Shown here one piece after another: positions 1-7,678 of a stretch of 8,806 nt of DNA. The DNA comes from an uncultured Methylobacter sp. (GTDB taxonomy: Bacteria > Pseudomonadota > Gammaproteobacteria > Methylococcales > Methylomonadaceae): the NCBI GenBank assembly GCA_903831545.1, contig CAIKYI010000730.1:1-8806 (forward strand), in the 5' to 3' direction. Each line of letters starts with the position of its first letter. Within the stretch, counting starts at the first letter, position 1. The notes beneath the pieces are model-generated. The model was not told where the DNA came from and made no database searches. It worked only from the letters and a program-made list of their open reading frames with translations. Made by a program: the position numbers and the translations under genes.

Positions 1-1
1 G

Positions 2-991
2 TATTACGACTTCCTGATCATCGCCACCTGACCCTAGCTTGCTTTTGACGAAATACCGGGACTGGGACCAAAAGGTTTTACTCAATCCGTTTGTCATGTT
101 GATCATGCCGGGGAGTCGGGCGAATTCTGGAATACCTTTGTCGAAGATCCAGGCCCGATTATCATTGGCGCGGTTCAGGGCGCATCCTGCTTTGGCCCCG
201 CTTACGAATATATGTTCATTGCCGAAACCGATCTGCGTAAACGTAAAATTCGCGATAAAGTAAAAATGACTTATGTTACTTCAGAACCTTACATCGGACA
301 TTTGGGGTTGGGCGGTGTGGGTGATACCAAAGGCATGCTGGAAAGTGAGTTACGCAACAAACACATCGACTGGATCTGCAATGCCAAGGTAGACAAGATC
401 GAAGACGGCATGATGTATGTCACCGAAGTAGATGAAAACGGCGTAGAAAAGAAAAAACACGAATTGCCCTTTAAACACAGCATGATGCTGCCTGCATTTA
501 AGGGTATTGATGCGCTGCTGGGTATTGAAAACCTGGTCAATCCGCGCGGCTTTGTATTGGTCGACGAACACCAGCGTAATCAAACCTATAAAAACATCTA
601 TTCGGTAGGCGTGTGTATTGCCATTCCGCCGCTTTCGCAAACCCCGGTTCCAACCGGTACGCCCAAAACCGGCTATATGATTGAGTCGATGGTGACTGCG
701 ACCGCGCATAATATTCGCGAAGAATTGGACGGCGGACAGCCTACCCATAAAGGGAGCTGGAATGCCTTGTGTCTGGCAGATTTTGGCGATACAGGGATTG
801 CCTTCCTGGCTATGCCGCAGATTCCGCCGCGTAACGTGCAATGGGCTTCAAGAGGTAAATGGGTGCATTGGGCCAAAATCGCCTATGAAAAATATTTTAT
901 CCGCAAAGTACGAAAAGGTCTTAGTGAACCCATTTATGAGCGTTTGCCGCTAAAAATGTTTGGCGTAATGCGCCTCAAAGGTAAAAAATAA
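2..991 (+). pseudogene. sqr: Sulfide:quinone oxidoreductase (SQR), 5'-truncated by the window, with two in-frame stops
   Basis: SQR is a flavoprotein peripherally bound to the periplasmic membrane face that oxidises sulfide to polysulfide and reduces quinone. The reading frame from base 2 gives 329 codons, against about 430 residues for the family; the N-terminal FAD-binding GxGxxG part lies before the window. From memory, it aligns along its length with Aquifex aeolicus SQR. Three family cysteines are present: SVCHVDHA (codon 92-94), ASCFGPAYE (188-190) and ALCLADFG (770-772), matching the redox cysteines I recall as C124, C156 and C347. PVPTGTPKTGYMIESM and the C-terminal basic, aromatic segment (membrane association) are also present. 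Anomaly: where relatives read ATGPKL the frame reads AT-stop-P-stop-L, with TGA at 29-31 and TAG at 35-37, each one base from the expected Gly and Lys codons. Everything downstream is open and well conserved, so this is either a very recent pseudogene or sequence error near a contig edge. An ATG at 212 exists but is mid-domain and not a credible start. Confidence 0.85.
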
Positions 992-1007
992 AAGTCAATC
1001 CGGGCAG

Positions 1008-1040
1008 CGGCGCTTTGGTGAAGCAGGTGCCGTTGTTTTC
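1008..1040 (+). terminator. Weak candidate terminator after SQR
   Basis: A 6-bp stem (CGGCGC at 1008-1013 with GTGCCG at 1027-1032, one G-U pair) with a 13-base loop is followed by TTGTTTTC, 17 bases after the SQR stop codon. The stem is short and the T-run interrupted, so this is only a candidate. It would separate SQR transcription from the efflux operon. Confidence 0.3.
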
Positions 1041-1092
1041 GTTACTTTTACCAATCCCGATGTTGCATAAGTATCTACACAAATAAAATCGA

Positions 1093-1239
1093 CGTCATTC
1101 CGGCAGGGATTGCCGGAATCTAGTTTACAGGGATGTAAAATTACGACTAAATGAGTATTTATGATGACCAAAAGAAATGTAAATACCAAGATTTTCCATC
1201 CATGGCATCTGGATCCCGGCAATCCCTGCCGGGATGACG
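1093..1239. repeat. MITE-like palindromic repeat, copy 1 (147 bp)
   Basis: The ends 1093-1121 and 1211-1239 are inverted repeats matching at 26 of 29 positions. The inverted match extends to about 49 bases per arm (1093-1141 against 1191-1239) with 8 mismatches, so most of the element can fold into one long hairpin. A shifted inner match (GTATTTA at 1156-1162 and its partner near the right arm) adds to the symmetry. A second copy lies at 8632-8806 in the same orientation; the shared 105-base core is 93/105 identical. It encodes no transposase, so if mobile it would depend on one elsewhere. It fills most of the 302-base gap between SQR and the efflux operon, ending 54 bases before the first efflux start codon. 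I found no convincing promoter in this gap. The minus strand carries an open frame that I regard as a by-product of the repeat. Confidence 0.8.
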
Positions 1240-1277
1240 AGCTGTGCAGACACCAAACCCGATGATTCGTGTTTAAA

Positions 1278-1282
1278 AAGGA
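1278..1282 (+). promoter_or_regulatory. Ribosome binding site of the outer-membrane channel gene
   Basis: AAGGA lies 11 bases before the ATG at 1294. Together with the signal peptide that begins there, it favours 1294 over the in-frame ATG at 1234, which falls inside the right arm of the repeat. Confidence 0.55.
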
Positions 1283-1293
1283 CTGAATCTTAC

Positions 1294-2640
1294 ATGAAAC
1301 AATCAATAAGTCGGTTGCTGCTGACGACATGCGCTGCAGGTCTGCTTTTAAGCCAGAGTGCCATTGCCGAGACTACCCCGCAGCACTATACGCTAGACCA
1401 GGCAATAGATACGGCGCTCTCCAACAATCCCGAGCTAAGCATCATGCAGGCCCGAATAGATCAGGCCGATGCGCAATTGGGGCAGGCGCTGGCGGTTTTT
1501 TATCCGCAAATTAAAACCAGCCTGTCTTATCAGTACAGCAATAATCCGGCGCAGGCTTTCGCTATGTTGATTTCGCAACGGCATCTGAATATGGCCGGAA
1601 CCGATTTCAATCATCCCGGCTTTGTCGAGGATTACCGTCCGCAAGTGACCGCCAGTTATTCTCTGTTCCGGGGCGGGCAGGATTATTATCAAAGTCAGGC
1701 CGCGCAGTTGGGTATCGAGACCTCGGAACTGGAAAAATCCGCGACCCGTAACCGCCTGCTCAACAATGTCAGCGCCGCTTTCTATGGCGAGTTGGCCGCG
1801 ATTGATGCGCACAAAATCAGTCTGCGCACCATAGAAGCAGTACAAAGCGAACTTGAGCAATCGCGGGTGCGCTTCAATGCCGGTGCCTTACTTAAGTCCG
1901 ACGTACTGTCACTGGAAGTACGACTGGCCGAAGCCAAAGAAGCCGATATCCAGGCCGCTAATGCCATCGAAATAGCCCAAGCGATGCTCAAAACCTTATT
2001 GGGTTTGTCTGTCAGTGACGCCTTCGCCATCAATGCAAGCCAGGAAACGCCCTTACCTAAAGCGCCTGCGGTGTTTAACGAGTTATTGAAACAGGCGCTG
2101 GATAGCCATCCCGAATTAAAAGCGGCCGAAAAACGGGTGCTGATCGCCGAGAAGCAAGTCTCTGTTGCCCAGGGTTCGCATTTGCCAAGAGCCGATGCTT
2201 TTGTCAATTACGGTTCGGACAGTAAGAATCCGACTTACAACAGTAATCAGGATAATCTTACCGCCGGAGTAATGGTGGAAATGGATATTTTTACCGGCTT
2301 TTCCACCCAGGAAAAGATTAAAAAAGCTCAGCATGAACTGACCGTAGCCAATGAAACGTCGCGCCAAACCCGTTTACGAATAGAATCTCAACTTAAAACC
2401 GCCCAACTTCGCTTACAGGAAGCCTTAAGTCGCGCCCAGGTGAGCAGCCTGGGCGTTCAGGCCGCCGAAGAAGCCTTGCGGTTGGTCAAAGAACAACGTC
2501 AGGCCGGCGTGGTGACGGTAACCCGTTATATTGAAGCGGAAGTGGCCCGCGATAAAGCACACAGCCGACAAATCAGTAGTCGTTACGACGCCTTGCGTGC
2601 GGAAGCGGAACTTAAACAAGCGACCGGCTTTTGGCAATAA
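1294..2640 (+). CDS. TolC-family outer-membrane efflux channel
   Basis: This 448-residue protein is the predicted outer-membrane channel of the tripartite pump encoded here. Residues 1-25 form a Sec signal peptide (basic MKQSISR, hydrophobic core, cleavage after the A-x-A motif SAIA). C13 sits in the hydrophobic core without a lipobox, so it is unlikely to be a NodT-type lipoprotein. Two homologous outer-membrane-efflux-protein repeats follow. The first begins near residue 32 (YTLDQAIDTALSNNPEL), the second near 260 (VFNELLKQALDSHPEL), each leading into long, alanine- and glutamine-rich helices of the periplasmic tunnel. Length and repeat pattern are typical. The start is set by the signal peptide and an AAGGA; a longer frame from 1234 would add 20 residues encoded partly by the upstream repeat. 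It is first in the operon, 22 bases from the fusion-protein gene. Substrate unknown; no local regulator gene is visible. Confidence 0.9.
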   Translation: MKQSISRLLLTTCAAGLLLSQSAIAETTPQHYTLDQAIDTALSNNPELSIMQARIDQADAQLGQALAVFYPQIKTSLSYQYSNNPAQAFAMLISQRHLNMAGTDFNHPGFVEDYRPQVTASYSLFRGGQDYYQSQAAQLGIETSELEKSATRNRLLNNVSAAFYGELAAIDAHKISLRTIEAVQSELEQSRVRFNAGALLKSDVLSLEVRLAEAKEADIQAANAIEIAQAMLKTLLGLSVSDAFAINASQETPLPKAPAVFNELLKQALDSHPELKAAEKRVLIAEKQVSVAQGSHLPRADAFVNYGSDSKNPTYNSNQDNLTAGVMVEMDIFTGFSTQEKIKKAQHELTVANETSRQTRLRIESQLKTAQLRLQEALSRAQVSSLGVQAAEEALRLVKEQRQAGVVTVTRYIEAEVARDKAHSRQISSRYDALRAEAELKQATGFWQ

Positions 2641-2650
2641 CATAGTGATA

Positions 2651-2655
2651 GAGGA
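2651..2655 (+). promoter_or_regulatory. Ribosome binding site fixing the membrane fusion protein start
   Basis: GAGGA sits 7 bases before the ATG at 2663, in the short gap after the channel gene. It selects 2663 over in-frame upstream start candidates (from 2531) that lie inside the channel gene. Confidence 0.7.
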
Positions 2656-2662
2656 TTTACCG

Positions 2663-3760
2663 ATGACCGAAGACACAGCAGTTTCACGCATGCCTAAATG
2701 GCTGTTACCGATTGCAGCGATTAGCGCCTTATTATTGGTGATTTTATTTGCGCTGGGTGTGCTTGGCGGCGACAAAAAAACCGAGGCAGGTAATACAGAA
2801 GTTAGCGGACACACTTTACCTGACAACGCCAAAACTTTAAAAGTCAGCAGCCAGTCCGAGGCCAATGTGTTGTCCTGGCAGGGCACTATCCATTCGCGGC
2901 TGGCGGTAAAAATTGCCCCCAAACTAAATGCCCGTATCCTGGAGCTGCCGGTGAATCCCGGTGATCACCTGAAAAAAGGCGATGTCATCGCCCGACTGGA
3001 TGATCGTGAATTACGTGCTGCGTACAATGCTGCCAATGCCGCTTATCGTGCTGCGCAAGCACAAGCGACACAAGCCAAAACCGAAGAAAGACGCATCATC
3101 GACTTATACGGCAAACAAGCCGTCACCCGGCAAAATTACGATGCAGTACTGGCCCAGTCCCAGTCTGCACTCGCCCTGGCCAATCAGGCGTCCGACATCG
3201 CGCAGCAAAGCAAGGTGTTGCTGGGCGAAAATGTGCTGTACGCACCTTTCGATGGTGTAGTTGGCGAACGGTTGCAGGAACCTAGCGACATGGGCATACC
3301 GAATCAACCTGTCATCACCTTTCTTAAACCTGACGACTTACGTCTGGAGGTGGCAATTGCCGACCATTGTTCCGCTCAGCTTAAACTCGGCATGACCGTC
3401 AAGGTCCGTATCGACACGATTGGGCAGACCTTATCCGGCACAGTTGACGAAATCAGTCCGGAAATTGATCCGCAAACCCACAGCCAACCGCTTAAGGTTC
3501 GCTTACCCAAAGTGAATGGCCTGCAGCAGGGGCAATTTGCCAATCTGGAATTGGGGTGCCAGGCCGAACAAGAAACTATAGTAATTCCAAAATCCTCTAT
3601 CGTGCATTACGGCCAGCTCCGGGCGGTCAGAGTGGTTGACGGCCAGCGCTTACACATCCGCCATATTCGCACCGGTAAAGACGATGGCAAACAGGTGCAA
3701 GTCTTGGCCGGCCTGCATGACGGCGATACAATCCTGGTTGAGGGTGGATTGAAGCCATGA
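2663..3760 (+). CDS. RND efflux periplasmic adaptor (membrane fusion protein, HlyD/AcrA family)
   Basis: This 365-residue adaptor would link the inner-membrane RND permease to the outer-membrane channel. Residues 11-34 form one hydrophobic N-terminal segment (PKWLLPIAAISALLLVILFA), a membrane anchor; there is no lipobox cysteine. The split lipoyl domain is visible: first half about 85-105 (APKLNARILELPVNPGDHLK), second half from about 191 (VLYAPFDGVVGERL). Between them lies an alanine- and glutamine-rich alpha-helical hairpin (about 107-185) that in this family contacts the TolC tip. A beta-barrel region follows (LRLEVAIADHCSAQLKLGM) and then the membrane-proximal domain (IVIPKSSIVHYG to the end). 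The start at 2663 is supported by GAGGA and by the anchor beginning there. Its TGA stop overlaps the permease ATG in an ATGA junction, implying translational coupling. No feature identifies the substrate. Confidence 0.92.
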   Translation: MTEDTAVSRMPKWLLPIAAISALLLVILFALGVLGGDKKTEAGNTEVSGHTLPDNAKTLKVSSQSEANVLSWQGTIHSRLAVKIAPKLNARILELPVNPGDHLKKGDVIARLDDRELRAAYNAANAAYRAAQAQATQAKTEERRIIDLYGKQAVTRQNYDAVLAQSQSALALANQASDIAQQSKVLLGENVLYAPFDGVVGERLQEPSDMGIPNQPVITFLKPDDLRLEVAIADHCSAQLKLGMTVKVRIDTIGQTLSGTVDEISPEIDPQTHSQPLKVRLPKVNGLQQGQFANLELGCQAEQETIVIPKSSIVHYGQLRAVRVVDGQRLHIRHIRTGKDDGKQVQVLAGLHDGDTILVEGGLKP

Positions 3761-6700
3761 AGCCAGTCGAGACCAAAAAAGACAGCCTGACTGTCAGTAT
3801 TGTTCGTTTATTCACCACCTCGCATTTATCGCTGTTGTTTTTGCTGATCTCTCTGGTGGCCGGTGCCGTGGCGCTAAGCTTGACGCCACGCGAAGAAGAC
3901 CCGCAAATCGTGGTGCCGGTGATGGATGTGTTCGTGCAAGTGCCCGGCGCCTCCAGCGAGGAAGTCGAGAAACAGGTCACCACACCGCTGGAAGTATTGC
4001 TTAGACAAATCAAAGGCGTTGAATACGTTTATTCGGTGTCGCGACCGGGCGAAGCGGTGGTCACCGTGCGGTTTTTTGTCGGCGAAAATCTGGAAAGCAG
4101 TCTGATTAAAACCCGCGATAAATTACTGGCTAATCAGGATATTATTCCACCCGGTGTCAGTAATTGGCTGGTCAAGGCGGTCGAAATTGATGACGTGCCT
4201 ATCCTGCTGCTGAGTTTGTCGCCACAAAATCCGGCGATGGATGCCATGGACTTGCGGCGGGTTGCCGACGAGTTGATCGAGCGACTGCGAACCGTCGATA
4301 ATGTCGGCAAAAGCTGGGTAGTCGGAGGAGTGCCACGGCGGATTTCTGTTTATCCCGATCCCTCCAAGCTGGACGCAAGCAAGATCAGCCTGCTGGAAAT
4401 TAGGCAGGCGCTGGCGCAAAGCAACATCAATCTGCAAGTCGGTACCGTGGTCGCAAACGACCGTGAAATCGTCCTTGAAGCGGGGCCGCATTATCAAAAC
4501 GCCGAACAGGTTGGGGCAACGGCGCTAAAAAGTAGCAACGGCAAATTATTGTATTTGCGCGATGTCGCCGAAATCATCGATGGCGCCGCCGATACCGATG
4601 AGTATACCCGTATCGGTTTTGGCCCGGCGGTAGCGCAGATGAAAACCGTAGGCAAAACCGAGCAAAAGCTTCCGGAAGCCGGTGAACAACGACCGATGGC
4701 GACCATCGCCATCGGCAAACGTCGGGGCAGCAATGCGGTCAGTGTCGCGGAACAGGTTATGGCCCTGGCCGAGCACTTAAAAGGCACCTTGATACCCGAT
4801 GACGTGCTGCTCACCGTGACCCGTAATTACGGCGAAACCGCCGATCATAAGGTTAACGAACTGGTCATGCATCTATCCATTGCGATTTTAACCATTATCG
4901 TGTTGCTGGCCTTAACCTTGGGTCTTAAGGAATCGTTGATCGTGTCGCTGGCGGTGCCGATGACCTTTGCCATCACCTTGTTGTGCGATTTGATTTTTGG
5001 TTACACGATTAATCGGGTGACCTTGTTTGCGCTGATTCTGTCTTTAGGTTTGCTGGTTGACGATCCCATCGTCGACGTGGAAAACATCCATCGCCATTAC
5101 AAGATGCGCAAAGAGCCGCCGTTGCAAGCCTTGCTCACTGCGGTTAATGAAATTCGACCGCCCACCATCCTGGCGACGTTTGCAGTAATCATGTCGTTTA
5201 TACCGATGTTTTTTATTACCGGCATGATGGGGCCTTACATGGCGCCGATGGCTTTTAACGTGCCGATTGCCATGTTGCTGTCACTGATCATTGCTTTTAC
5301 CGTCACGCCCTGGGCCAGTTATAAATTGTTAAAAGGCGATTACGGCAAGGAGCATGGCGCTCATTTCGAGTTAAAAGACACCCGTGGCTTTAAGATTTAT
5401 CAATCCATACTGGGGCCACTGCTGTCCAGCAAAGCCAAAGCGCGCTGGTTTTTGCTGGCAGTGTTTATCGCTTTCGTCGCCTCGGCGATGATGGCGGTCA
5501 CGCGTATTGTGCCGTTGAAATTACTGCCGTTCGACAACAAAAATGAATTGCAGTTAATCATCGACATGCCTAAAGGCTCATCGCTGGAAGCCACCGATCA
5601 GGTTGCAGCCGCCCTTGGCGATTATTTATCGACCGTCAACGAGATCAGCAGCTACCAAAGCTATGTCGGCAGCGCTTCGCCGATGGATTTTAACGGTATG
5701 GTTCGTCATTACTATCTCCGGCAAGGCGCAAATCTAGGCGATATTCGCATCGTGTTGGCGGACAAAACCCATCGCAAACAAGGTTCGCACGAGATCGCTT
5801 TGCGCATAAGACCGGAAATTGACCGCATCGAAAAGCAGTATGCTGCGAATATCAAGATTGTCGAAATGCCACCGGGACCGCCGGTGTTATCGACGCTGGT
5901 CGCCGAGGTCTATGGCCCGCCGGAAGCCGGCTACAACGACATTATTCAAGTTGCCAAACGCGTTAGAACCGATATGGAACACACCGAAGGCGTGGTCGAT
6001 ATCGACGATTTTGTGCTAGCCGAGCACGAGCAACTGCATTTTCTGCTTGATCATGATAAAGCCGCGTTACTGGGCATCAGCAGTAGCCAGGTGGTAAATA
6101 CCTTGCAATTGGCGATGACCGGGACTAGCGCCGGCTTGCTGCATATTGCCGAAGAGCGGCAACCGCTGAGCATTCAACTGCAATTGCCGCGTGCCGCGCG
6201 TTCTTCAGAGCAGGATTTGCTGGGGCTTACAGTAAAAACAGCTACAGGTGTGCTGGTGCGGCTCGGCGAAATCGGTCATTTCAACCACGAACAGGGGCAA
6301 CAAGCGATTTACCACAAGAACCTGCAGCGGGTCGCCTACGTCACCGCCGAAATGGCCGGTCGCAGCCCGGTGGAAGCGGTTCTGGATTTATTCGGCAGTT
6401 TCAAAAAACAGCCGCTGCCCGACGGTTACACGACAGAAATGGCCGGTGAAGGCGAATGGAAAATCACCGTCGATGTGTTTCGTGATTTGGGTCTGGCCTT
6501 TGCGGCCGCGATGGTGATGATTTATATTCTGCTGGTCGGGCAAACCGGTTCCCTGGGCGTGCCCTTGATTATGATGATTGCCATCCCGTTGACGGTGATC
6601 GGCATCATGCCGGGTTTTTGGTTGATCAATCTGTTCACTTCGCCGGTGGCAGGCTATCCGACGCCCATCTATTTCACCGCCACGGCCATGATCGGTATGA

Positions 6701-7020
6701 TCGCGCTCGCCGGTATCGTGGTGCGCAACTCAATTATCTTAATTGATTTTATCGGCAATATTTATCGTAATAATGCTGATATTACATTGGCAGACGCCAT
6801 TATCGAAGCGGGTGCCACCCGTCTGAACCCGATCTTTTTGACGGCCGCCTCGGCGGTGCTGGGTTCAATGATGATTGTGCTCGACCCGATCTTCTCCGGT
6901 TTGGCCTGGAGCTTTATCTTTGGCATCATTGCCTCGACGCTGTTCTCGCTGGTGGTCATACCCGTGGTGTATTTTTTGATTAACCGGAATATGCCCAAAG
7001 AGAAGGTTGTAGAGGAATAA
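3757..7020 (+). CDS. RND-superfamily efflux permease
   Basis: This 1087-residue inner-membrane transporter is the proton-driven component of the pump. Layout follows the RND plan: TM1 (about 23-42), a large periplasmic loop, TM2-TM6 (about 369-520), TM7 (about 564-584), a second periplasmic loop, then TM8-TM12 (about 912-1074). The TM4 proton-relay aspartates are present as D435 and D436 in GLLVDDPIVDVENI, the AcrB D407/D408 motif. At the position of AcrB K940 in TM10 this protein has R990 (AGIVVRNSIILIDF). The N-terminal stretch TPREEDPQIVVP followed by VFVQVPGASSEEVEKQV is typical of a large, little-characterised group of RND permeases rather than AcrB itself. Translation starts inside an ATGA overlap with the adaptor gene, 8 bases after AGGGTGGA. 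The frame is full length and intact. A drug or small-molecule exporter is likeliest. There is no metal-export signature that I can recognise, and I assign no substrate. Confidence 0.93.
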   Translation: MKPVETKKDSLTVSIVRLFTTSHLSLLFLLISLVAGAVALSLTPREEDPQIVVPVMDVFVQVPGASSEEVEKQVTTPLEVLLRQIKGVEYVYSVSRPGEAVVTVRFFVGENLESSLIKTRDKLLANQDIIPPGVSNWLVKAVEIDDVPILLLSLSPQNPAMDAMDLRRVADELIERLRTVDNVGKSWVVGGVPRRISVYPDPSKLDASKISLLEIRQALAQSNINLQVGTVVANDREIVLEAGPHYQNAEQVGATALKSSNGKLLYLRDVAEIIDGAADTDEYTRIGFGPAVAQMKTVGKTEQKLPEAGEQRPMATIAIGKRRGSNAVSVAEQVMALAEHLKGTLIPDDVLLTVTRNYGETADHKVNELVMHLSIAILTIIVLLALTLGLKESLIVSLAVPMTFAITLLCDLIFGYTINRVTLFALILSLGLLVDDPIVDVENIHRHYKMRKEPPLQALLTAVNEIRPPTILATFAVIMSFIPMFFITGMMGPYMAPMAFNVPIAMLLSLIIAFTVTPWASYKLLKGDYGKEHGAHFELKDTRGFKIYQSILGPLLSSKAKARWFLLAVFIAFVASAMMAVTRIVPLKLLPFDNKNELQLIIDMPKGSSLEATDQVAAALGDYLSTVNEISSYQSYVGSASPMDFNGMVRHYYLRQGANLGDIRIVLADKTHRKQGSHEIALRIRPEIDRIEKQYAANIKIVEMPPGPPVLSTLVAEVYGPPEAGYNDIIQVAKRVRTDMEHTEGVVDIDDFVLAEHEQLHFLLDHDKAALLGISSSQVVNTLQLAMTGTSAGLLHIAEERQPLSIQLQLPRAARSSEQDLLGLTVKTATGVLVRLGEIGHFNHEQGQQAIYHKNLQRVAYVTAEMAGRSPVEAVLDLFGSFKKQPLPDGYTTEMAGEGEWKITVDVFRDLGLAFAAAMVMIYILLVGQTGSLGVPLIMMIAIPLTVIGIMPGFWLINLFTSPVAGYPTPIYFTATAMIGMIALAGIVVRNSIILIDFIGNIYRNNADITLADAIIEAGATRLNPIFLTAASAVLGSMMIVLDPIFSGLAWSFIFGIIASTLFSLVVIPVVYFLINRNMPKEKVVEE

Positions 7021-7089
7021 ACAGCTTAAGGGAACTCTCGGCCAGATTTTTTATAATTTTTCTTGGACGAAGAATGAATTGTCAAGATT

Positions 7090-7170
7090 CCGGTCGACGG
7101 TTAATACCGCCTGTTGCGAAGCATGGACGAGCATCGTCCATATTGCAAATATGAGTGCTATGTTGACCGG
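7090..7170. other. Nested inverted repeats between convergent genes (possible terminator region)
   Basis: An outer stem pairs CCGGTCGAC (7090-7098) with GTTGACCGG (7162-7170), nine pairs with one G-U. Inside it, 7123-7141 forms a perfect 8-bp hairpin (ATGGACGA, loop GCA, TCGTCCAT). On the + strand the outer stem is followed by TTTATAAATAG. A T-rich tract at about 7049-7069 lies just after the permease stop, without a clear stem in front of it. Convergent gene ends make a termination or read-through-blocking role plausible, but neither strand has a classic stem plus long T-run. Confidence 0.4.
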
Positions 7171-7171
7171 T

Positions 7172-7678
7172 TTATAAATAGCTTGCAAACAGCAACAGCA
7201 AACCACCGGCAAAGATACCGGCAAGCACATCATCCAACATGATGCCCAGTCCGCCCTGCACCTTACGGTCAAGCCAGCTGATCGGCCAGGGTTTAAGTAT
7301 GTCAAAAAACCTGAACAACACAAAACCGAGGGTCATAGTTTGCCAGCTACAGGGAACCAGCCACATCGTTATCAGATAGCCCGCAATCTCATCCCAAACG
7401 ATGCCACCAAAATCATGTTCATCCAGCTTTTTTGCGGCAATATCACAAATCCAGATACCGGCAATCGTCACGACTAGCGTTAACAAGCTATAAACGATTA
7501 AATTGCTTTGCGCAAACAGCCAGTAAACCGGAACAGCCGCTAGCGTACCGAAGGTTCCGGGCGCTTTTTTAGCCAGGCCCGAGCCAAAACCAAAAGCCAG
7601 AAATAAAACCGGATCGGCTAATATTTGTTTGGGGGTTAGTTTATTTTTACCCAACTGGGTATTAAGAAAAATGCTCAA
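7172..7678 (-). CDS. pgpA: Phosphatidylglycerophosphatase A
   Basis: PgpA dephosphorylates phosphatidylglycerophosphate to phosphatidylglycerol at the inner membrane. The 168-residue product is close to the E. coli length (172). Family motifs appear in order: GFGSGL (30-35) with APGTFGTLAAVP (39-50), EHDFGGIVWDE (87-97), RFFDILKPWPISW (123-135), and QGGLGIMLDD (141-150) leading into the last hydrophobic helix. The acidic residues D89, D96, E97, D149 and D150 are candidate metal and phosphate ligands. Hydrophobic segments at about 45-55, 60-78, 98-122 and 151-167 fit a multispanning protein. The start is a TTG at 7678, chosen because GGAGGT lies 8 bases upstream and because no other start fits both the family N-terminus and a ribosome site. 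The gene overlaps thiL by 17 bases, so the two are very likely co-transcribed. It converges on the efflux operon. Confidence 0.95.
   Translation of the reverse strand: MSIFLNTQLGKNKLTPKQILADPVLFLAFGFGSGLAKKAPGTFGTLAAVPVYWLFAQSNLIVYSLLTLVVTIAGIWICDIAAKKLDEHDFGGIVWDEIAGYLITMWLVPCSWQTMTLGFVLFRFFDILKPWPISWLDRKVQGGLGIMLDDVLAGIFAGGLLLLFASYL

Noticed and set aside
29..37. Recoding of UGA as glycine (as in Gracilibacteria/SR1) or UAG as lysine to explain the SQR stops
   Set aside because: The adaptor gene ends in TGA inside a typical ATGA overlap with the permease, and the flanking proteins are standard gammaproteobacterial types. Mutation or sequence error is simpler.
39..263. Open frame of 74 codons overlapping the SQR 5' part
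   Set aside because: It lies in another frame over clearly conserved SQR sequence and has no recognisable domain.
212..991. SQR annotated as a complete 259-residue protein starting at ATG 212
   Set aside because: Family similarity continues upstream in the same frame to base 2, including two redox cysteines; ATG 212 is mid-domain and has no ribosome site.
1093..1239. CRISPR array or tRNA-like structure
   Set aside because: The two palindromic segments are one inverted pair, not a series of equally spaced direct repeats, and no anticodon arm or T-arm sequence is present.
995..1330. Minus-strand 111-codon frame over repeat copy 1
   Set aside because: It consists mostly of the palindromic repeat and runs antisense into the channel gene's signal peptide; the matching frame at 8584-8796 shows it is repeat-derived.
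2531..2662. N-terminal extension of the membrane fusion protein
   Set aside because: The extension overlaps the 3' part of the channel gene, whereas GAGGA plus the membrane anchor mark ATG 2663 as the start.
7051..7323. Minus-strand 90-codon frame overlapping pgpA's 3' end
   Set aside because: Its first half is a shifted reading of pgpA and its tail matches nothing recognisable; PgpA already ends normally.
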